A DNA stretch of 25,290 bases, from positions 1 through 25,290 of the forward strand of contig JAHLTZ010000121.1 of assembly GCA_025786725.1 (NCBI GenBank), written 5' to 3'. The DNA is from Syncephalis fuscata. Its lineage: Eukaryota > Zoopagomycota > Zoopagomycetes > Zoopagales > Piptocephalidaceae. This document shows, one piece after another, positions 19,733-25,290 of the stretch. The translations under genes were made by a program, and so were the position numbers. Positions within the stretch are counted from its first letter, which is position 1. Every line of letters begins with the position of its first letter. The notes beneath the pieces were generated by a model. It was not told the DNA's origin. It did no database searches and worked only from the letters and a program-made list of their open reading frames with translations.

Positions 19733-22700
19733 TTGCCGCATACAATAACCAGAATGCGGCTAGTGTATTGTAGAATAATACATAATAGTATGCGATAATA
19801 GACGAATGATACAAGTAAATGTTGGATATAAGCGTACTGGATAATACATCTATGCCAATAAATATTTTAAACTTTGATTCACTCACCGCTCGTTATTATG
19901 TTCAACAGAGCAATTGTCTAGCTCAACTGCATGGATGCATCAAATTTAATCGTTTGCCTTCAAAGCACATTCAATGGCTTAATAGGTTGTTTATTATCAG
20001 TGTAATAACAATAGCAGAAACAACTAGTACTATTATTAAATGGGAAGATGTCTGTATTTATATGAACGCAACTAATAGTAGTATGTTAATAAATAAGAAA
20101 TGCTACATTTATTTATTTAAACAAAGAAATACATAAATAATGATAGACTAGTACAAACCGGATGACTGTACAGCATATTGTGGCCCTGTTCTTGCCAAAT
20201 CTAAATATCGCTTAAATCTATATCTATTGAAGAGGGTCAGTAAACGAGATGAGCCACATGTGCCAATGATGTTTGCTGCTTGACTACACCGCAATAAGTA
20301 GTGGTTGTCCAAACAACATTTGCTCTGCACCATCAGATATCAGATATCTTCAAGCGCAAACCTTATGTCGCTCAACAGCCAGATACTCAGCAAGGCAACC
20401 TCGCAAACAAACACACGGTAAGCGTACCAATGTTACTATACAAAAGACCAATCAACTATGTGCAGACAAGCGCCTTCTACAGCATGCTGGAGTACACACT
20501 GCGTGATATATAGCTTCTAGAACACTGCATATCCAGTGCTTCATAGCCAAAAGGCACAACTGCATCGCACCTCCCACGCCCGTTTACCGACCTTAGTACA
20601 TATAGCAGCAACCAGCAGTGATCTTGTAATCATTAGACGGCTAGCAAGTGCAAAGCATATTGGACAACAAATGGCAGTAAGGGCGAATGAGTGTAGTGTA
20701 TATCGAGTGGTAAAGAGTAGAAAGAGAAGATAAAGGTGCAGTGTTGGTTCGGAGGAGCGGTAAAGCCAGCTTATGTATTGTGATAGTTGTGGAAAATGTC
20801 GTAATAAAACATGAGTCGTCTAAAACCGTCTATGACCAATGTACTACGCAATTGCTCTTAGTCTCCGTATAAGCAGCTACAACCATTCCAGTAGAATCTT
20901 CAGTACATGTAACTATTAGTGTAATATGTAGTAAACCGTGTGTTTTCTTGTACACTTATTGCAAAACAGTCTTTATTACTGTCATTATATTGTCTGAACA
21001 TTAATATTGGCAAGCTCTTTACAACGCAATAAGCTGATGGATTAAATCTAGATTACACGGCTTAACCGACTAAGCGTAAAAATGATCTATGCTAAACTTT
21101 ACATGTAGCATAGCAAGTAAATCTGTCTATTTGGCAATACCAGCTATGGCTTTATTTCAAACAATGCCGATCATTTAGGCGGCACGCAAAGCAGCTAAAT
21201 GGGACCAGTTTCAAGCTTGTAGCTACAGTAAATACCAATGGCTTATATGTTGAATACTAATGCAATCCATCTAATAAAATCTTTAAAGCAAATTGTTTTT
21301 GGCCAAGTTTATTATTGCTTTTAACTGTGTCGAATAGAGTAGCCAGCACTGTCTACGGCCACATGGTAAATATACGTACACTTTGTCCTTGTGCTCAAGT
21401 AGCTATAGCGCAATACATGATTACCCTGCAATAAGCTATACGACACTTTTAAAGCTCGTATACATAACACCCATAGCGAATATCTATTTTGTAATAACAA
21501 GCTTTATTTGGTATAATAGCTTATACCAGTTCATCGCTGGCCCGTTCGATACCATTGCAACATATCAGCACTGGAAAACAGCAAAAAGAGCACTAGCAGT
21601 GTAAGAAGGCTATTCTACTTGCGCGTTTGTGTGCAAAGAGTAAAAGAAGTGCTCAGAGCTAAACTTTGCAACAAACAGCTAACAAGGAACGTATAGCTTC
21701 TGCAAATAAAGCATAGCCATTAAGCATACAATAATATGGAGCAAATAAAATACCAAAAGTAATTGTGTGAGTAGCAGCATTAAAGCTATAGTGCGCCTTG
21801 AGAAGGAATGACTAAGCGGAACGAGTCAAACTTGTCAATATTAAGCTGGCGTCAAGCTGACAGTAGTTATTGATGGCGCATAGTAACTGTACGGTAAAAT
21901 AGCATAACAGCTATCAGCTATGCTAGTTAAAAGACAACTAGCTTTGTTAAAGCTATCGAGCATATATGCATGAGCAGATAAGCAACTTGCGTGAACTTTT
22001 CTAATAATGGTGCTAGAACCAAACAGACAACGGTAATAGCTAGCGCGTATTTACTGGATAATAAAACGAATATACAAAGTAAAAAGTATGGACAGCAGTG
22101 GTATAGCTACTGAGCATATATGCATGATCAATGAGCGACATTAGTCGACAGTTGTTAATAATAACGCTAGAACAAAAATAAAACCAGTTTTGGATTGAGC
22201 ATAGATGGGCGAGTGTAAAATGACATATAAAACGATGTCAAACTATAGTGCATATAACGCAAGGAGGAATGAGTAGAGTGTGCTGGTGTGCTTAATGAAC
22301 AGAATGTGTCCAGTATGTCGTAGAATGATACATAGAAGTGCGGAATAAAAGGGAGTGGTGTAGGTAGATAGAGATATATGCATACTGGATAATAAATCTA
22401 TAATGACAAGTGTTTTAAACTTTGATGTCGCTCACCACCCAGCTCCATGTTCAATAGGTTGAATGTTTAGTTCAAACGCGTAAATAATCAAAATAGCCAT
22501 TTAACCACCAAATCACACCAAATGTGATGATTTGATCGTTAATAAAACTCACCACCCGTCCCCATGTTCAATAGAACAAATGTGCAGGCCAGTTGCGCGA
22601 ATATCAAAAGTAGCCATTTGACACAAATCACATTAAATGGTTAATAATTGTAATAAACAGTTATTAATAATAAAAATAACTATAATAAAGCTATAACGCA

Positions 22701-23009
22701 CTGAGCGGACTGAGTGAAGCTGATTGAAATGCATAATAAATATAAGTGTTCAACCTGTCATTGACTAAGAGTAGGATGTAAAGATACATCTTAATGATAT
22801 TGTTGGATTAAAAATATATGCATACTGGATAATAAATCTATGATGATGGTATTTTGGACCCAGATGTCAGGTACTTTAATTTTATGTTCACTAAAAGGAA
22901 TGAAAAGAGAGTGGAGTCAAAAGTGGTGGAAGTGAGTCCGACGGTTCAACCGTTCAATTGTTCAACGGTAAAATGGTGGTGGCAAAATGGTGATGGTGGT
23001 GGCAGAACG
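19733..23009 (-). repeat. Palindrome C, right 3.3-kb inverted arm
   Basis: Mirror of 15128-18404, with the same contents in reverse order: partial module (19733-19947, core 19826-19868), unrecognised DNA (19950-20530), Tc1-like remnant (20536-21236), unrecognised DNA (21237-22050), module (22052-22657, core 22374-22416), boundary block (22687-22893, core 22814-22855) and the TTGAAC junction. It joins a short, degraded minisatellite. Confidence 0.95.
20536..21236 (+). pseudogene. Tc1/mariner-like transposase remnant, right arm C
   Basis: 20536-20733 is open and contains a helix-turn-helix-like stretch (SAKHIGQQMAVRANECSVYR followed by VVKS) as in the N-terminus of Tc1/mariner transposases. 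From 20729 a second frame runs for about 500 bases in one phase, broken only by stops. It reads SGKASLCIVIVVENVVIKH, then ICSKPCVF, then LSEH-stop-YWQALYNAIS, and finally FQTMPII-stop-AARKAAKW (21155-21200). The last two resemble the regions around the first and second catalytic aspartates (W...VIFSDES and FQQDN...H). Both aspartates are lost. The family assignment is by eye and moderate; the pseudogene status is clear. Confidence 0.5.
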
Positions 23010-23180
23010 GATGGACGGTGTGGAGATGGCGTGGTGGTGCAGAACGGTGAAATGTGGTCGACATTGCAGAACGGTGATGGTGTGGCAGAACGGTGACTGG
23101 TGGTGCAGAACGGTGGACTGATTTGGCAGAACCGGTGAAATGGTCGGCAATATGTGGTGGCTGAACGGTGACATCTCTGA
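22985..23180. repeat. Degenerate 22-bp minisatellite array
   Basis: About eight units around GCAGAACGGTG with irregular spacing and many missing bases, unlike the clean arrays at 1-187 and 14257-15168. It joins arm C to the next copy of arm A. Poor consensus sequence is as likely an explanation as real decay. Confidence 0.75.
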
Positions 23181-25290
23181 CTATCGAACGTATCAGTCTG
23201 AGCATGTAAAGCATGTGGTGCAAACGTTGACTTTTGGGATGCTACAGAAGCATGTATTCCACATCTCACGTTTTCCAGTTCACGTCTGCTATTCTCCATT
23301 CCTTCTCTTGCAGTCTCTGCTATCGACTTCAGCTACATTTAAAGCATTTCCGTTTTGAAGCTAGGTAGCTTGTTTGTTTTATTATATGTATTTTGTGCGG
23401 ACAAAGACGGTGTAGCACAAATAGCCATGTACGCTTTTATAATCGGCTGTTTTACTATGGTAAGACAACTGGCGCTGCTATGTAATAAATACTTGTTATT
23501 TTACTTCAAACTACTTACCATTTAATCAACTGTTATTTTTACATAGATATTTAGGTATGCAGTGTTAGTGTTGCTGTTTGCATTCATGCACTGTGTTTGT
23601 TTTCAAATAATACTAGCTTTTAACAAGATCACAAGCCTTCTTCCTTGCCGTGTTATAATATGGAATAATATAATTCAAATGAATGGTCAATAAGTGTAAA
23701 ATAATGGCAATAAAGGTATAGTATGCGTATTGCACAAGCAATCAAGTAAAATATACAAACAATACGGCGAGTAACAAATAAACGAGTTTTATCAATAAGA
23801 CATGATGAGTATAGTTTAGAATAGAATCAATGGATAAAATAATAGTGAAGATATACATAGACGATTAAGTAAGTACAATAAATTGAACCTATAGCAATAA
23901 AGCTAGCGGCAATAAAATACCTGCTGTAAATGGGTTGTGCTTATTATATGATCGATCGATATATGACTTAATAAATACAGAATAGTAATGATATGGGTGG
24001 ATAGAAGGCATATGCATACTAAATACTAAATCTATAATGACGAGTATTTTAATGGCTAATGCCATCCACCACACAGTTTCATGCCCAATAGATTGGATGT
24101 TGTTAAATTTAGCCATTTATCTTTCAAATCATACTAGATCATCAGCAAATTGTTTAATATTATTATACTAGGCTTAACACAATCAAACCAATCAAACGAA
24201 CCACTATTGCTATTATTAAAATGACCAGTGTGGGTGTAGCTTTATAGAATGTAACTATTTTTAGTATACTAGCAGTATAGTACAATTCAAATAATTGAAT
24301 GGCATAACAAAGCTACTAGACACTATACTAATGTTGATTTATAGCATATTTATTTAGTTAAAGGATGCTAAATGTTAAAGCGTTTATAAAAAAGTAGCTG
24401 TATTTGCTACTACCTATAATCAGGTTAGGCATGGCATTACAATGGGAATCAGCACTATGATATAAGCATCATGTCAAATAGTTGACCTCCATATACACAC
24501 ACATTCAACGATACAAGAAGGCAACAGCAATGGCAATGTATATAGCGAGTATAAGTACGACAACCACCGCTCGTTATAGTTGCAATGTTGGTGGTAATAT
24601 TCAACTGACATCAGCGGCGATCAATGTCAATACACGCCAGCAAGCTGCACATATTAGCTACTGTATTAATAAGCAGTATAGTTAAGCAACATACAGCAGC
24701 ATACAGCAGCATACAGCTGTTGAAACGCATGTTAGTACGCATGCAACACCAGCGATTGATTCTATGCTATAATTACAAAATAAATAGTAGCGTCATTATG
24801 GTTGATTGTAATCAAAATACGTGCCGACGGCCAATATATATTAAATATTGTTAATATTTAATGCTAATATTGCCATTTCTATTTGTGGTGCCTTTTCACG
24901 ATTTTTCCAACATATGTCAGTTATATGCGCCAATGCGTCAACGCCATGCGGTTATAGTAGATGCTATTACGTATTTCTAGCTGTATGATTGATAGAATCA
25001 AGAATTGGTAAAGTTAATTAATAAAGGCTATAATAGTCCTTTTTTTGTTATTTTGACAATAAAAGCCCACACAAATACTAATTAAAAAATGTATCGATTG
25101 CTTAATAGATAGCCAATTGCAACTTGACAGTATCAATCCCTGTAGCCATAATTGACCGTTAACAATTGCCGTCGATTTGCTAGTTATGTCGGCCAACCAA
25201 CAGCGTCGGTGACATGATATAATTAATAAATATATTAATGATTGGTATTGCATATAGCTACAGTATGTGTGTAATAGCACAATAGCACGC
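23180..25290 (+). repeat. Second direct copy of outer arm A (cut by window end)
   Basis: Direct repeat of about 240-2260 at a constant offset near 23029-23030 (1595 to 24624, 980 to 24010). After 23710 it differs from the first copy by only a few substitutions (for example at 23825, 23868, 24142 and 24423), several shared with the right arm instead. Between 23180 and 23700 it has many single-base losses and a partly duplicated TCTCTGACTATCGA segment. It contains a diverged module copy (core 24010-24050). No gene is supported. Confidence 0.9.

Noticed and set aside
1-23009. Palindromes as sequencing artefacts (reads folding back on themselves)
   Set aside because: Fold-back reads give perfect mirror copies with no loop. 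Here both palindromes have loops of more than 1 kb, arm-specific base changes and a third independent copy of arm A.
1-25290. tRNA or rRNA genes
   Set aside because: I saw no tRNA B-box-like GGTTCGA in a cloverleaf context and no conserved rRNA segment. A covariance-model scan would settle this.

Overview
The window is eukaryotic. Its one intact gene has a 57-base spliceosomal intron (GTAAGT donor, CTTAAC branch-like site, ACAG acceptor). A broken gene in the flanking repeats resembles the fungal Alr1/Mnr2 branch of CorA magnesium transporters, and another resembles a Tc1/mariner transposase. Short introns, AT-rich DNA and these families suggest a fungus, perhaps an early-diverging (Mucoromycota-type) lineage. 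That placement is inference; the sequence contains no marker that proves it.

Almost everything here is repeat, arranged as two multi-kilobase imperfect palindromes joined by a 22-bp minisatellite. Palindrome A has a left arm at about 1-6004 and a right arm at about 8433-14437. Paired positions sum to about 14433-14437 throughout, so the 6-kb arms have almost no net length difference. Its 2.4-kb loop (6005-8432) holds a two-exon gene for a C2H2 zinc-finger protein of about 537 residues with no family I recognise. Palindrome C has arms at 15128-18404 and 19733-23009 (paired positions sum to about 38137). Its 1.3-kb loop holds only broken coding-like pieces. At about 23180 the outer end of arm A begins again in direct orientation and runs to the window end, 23.03 kb after its first appearance, so the array probably continues.

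The arms contain no intact gene that I can support. Read outward from the loop, both A arms carry a mirrored, heavily mutated CorA-type magnesium transporter pseudogene (9880-10791 plus strand; 3644-4553 minus strand). Both C arms carry a mirrored Tc1/mariner-like transposase remnant (20536-21236 plus; 16901-17601 minus). A diverged non-coding module recurs in both palindromes; its 43-base core occurs 12 times. A 210-base block next to the gene in A is the same block that lies next to the minisatellite in C, which shows that the two palindromes are related.

My reading is that these are members of one family of very large foldback-like elements: long inverted arms ending in tandem repeats, one with a zinc-finger gene in its loop and one degenerate. 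No integrase or transposase that could mobilise them is intact in the window, and target-site duplications cannot be seen. Segment 22990-23700 has many single-base deletions relative to its other copies and is probably poorly assembled.
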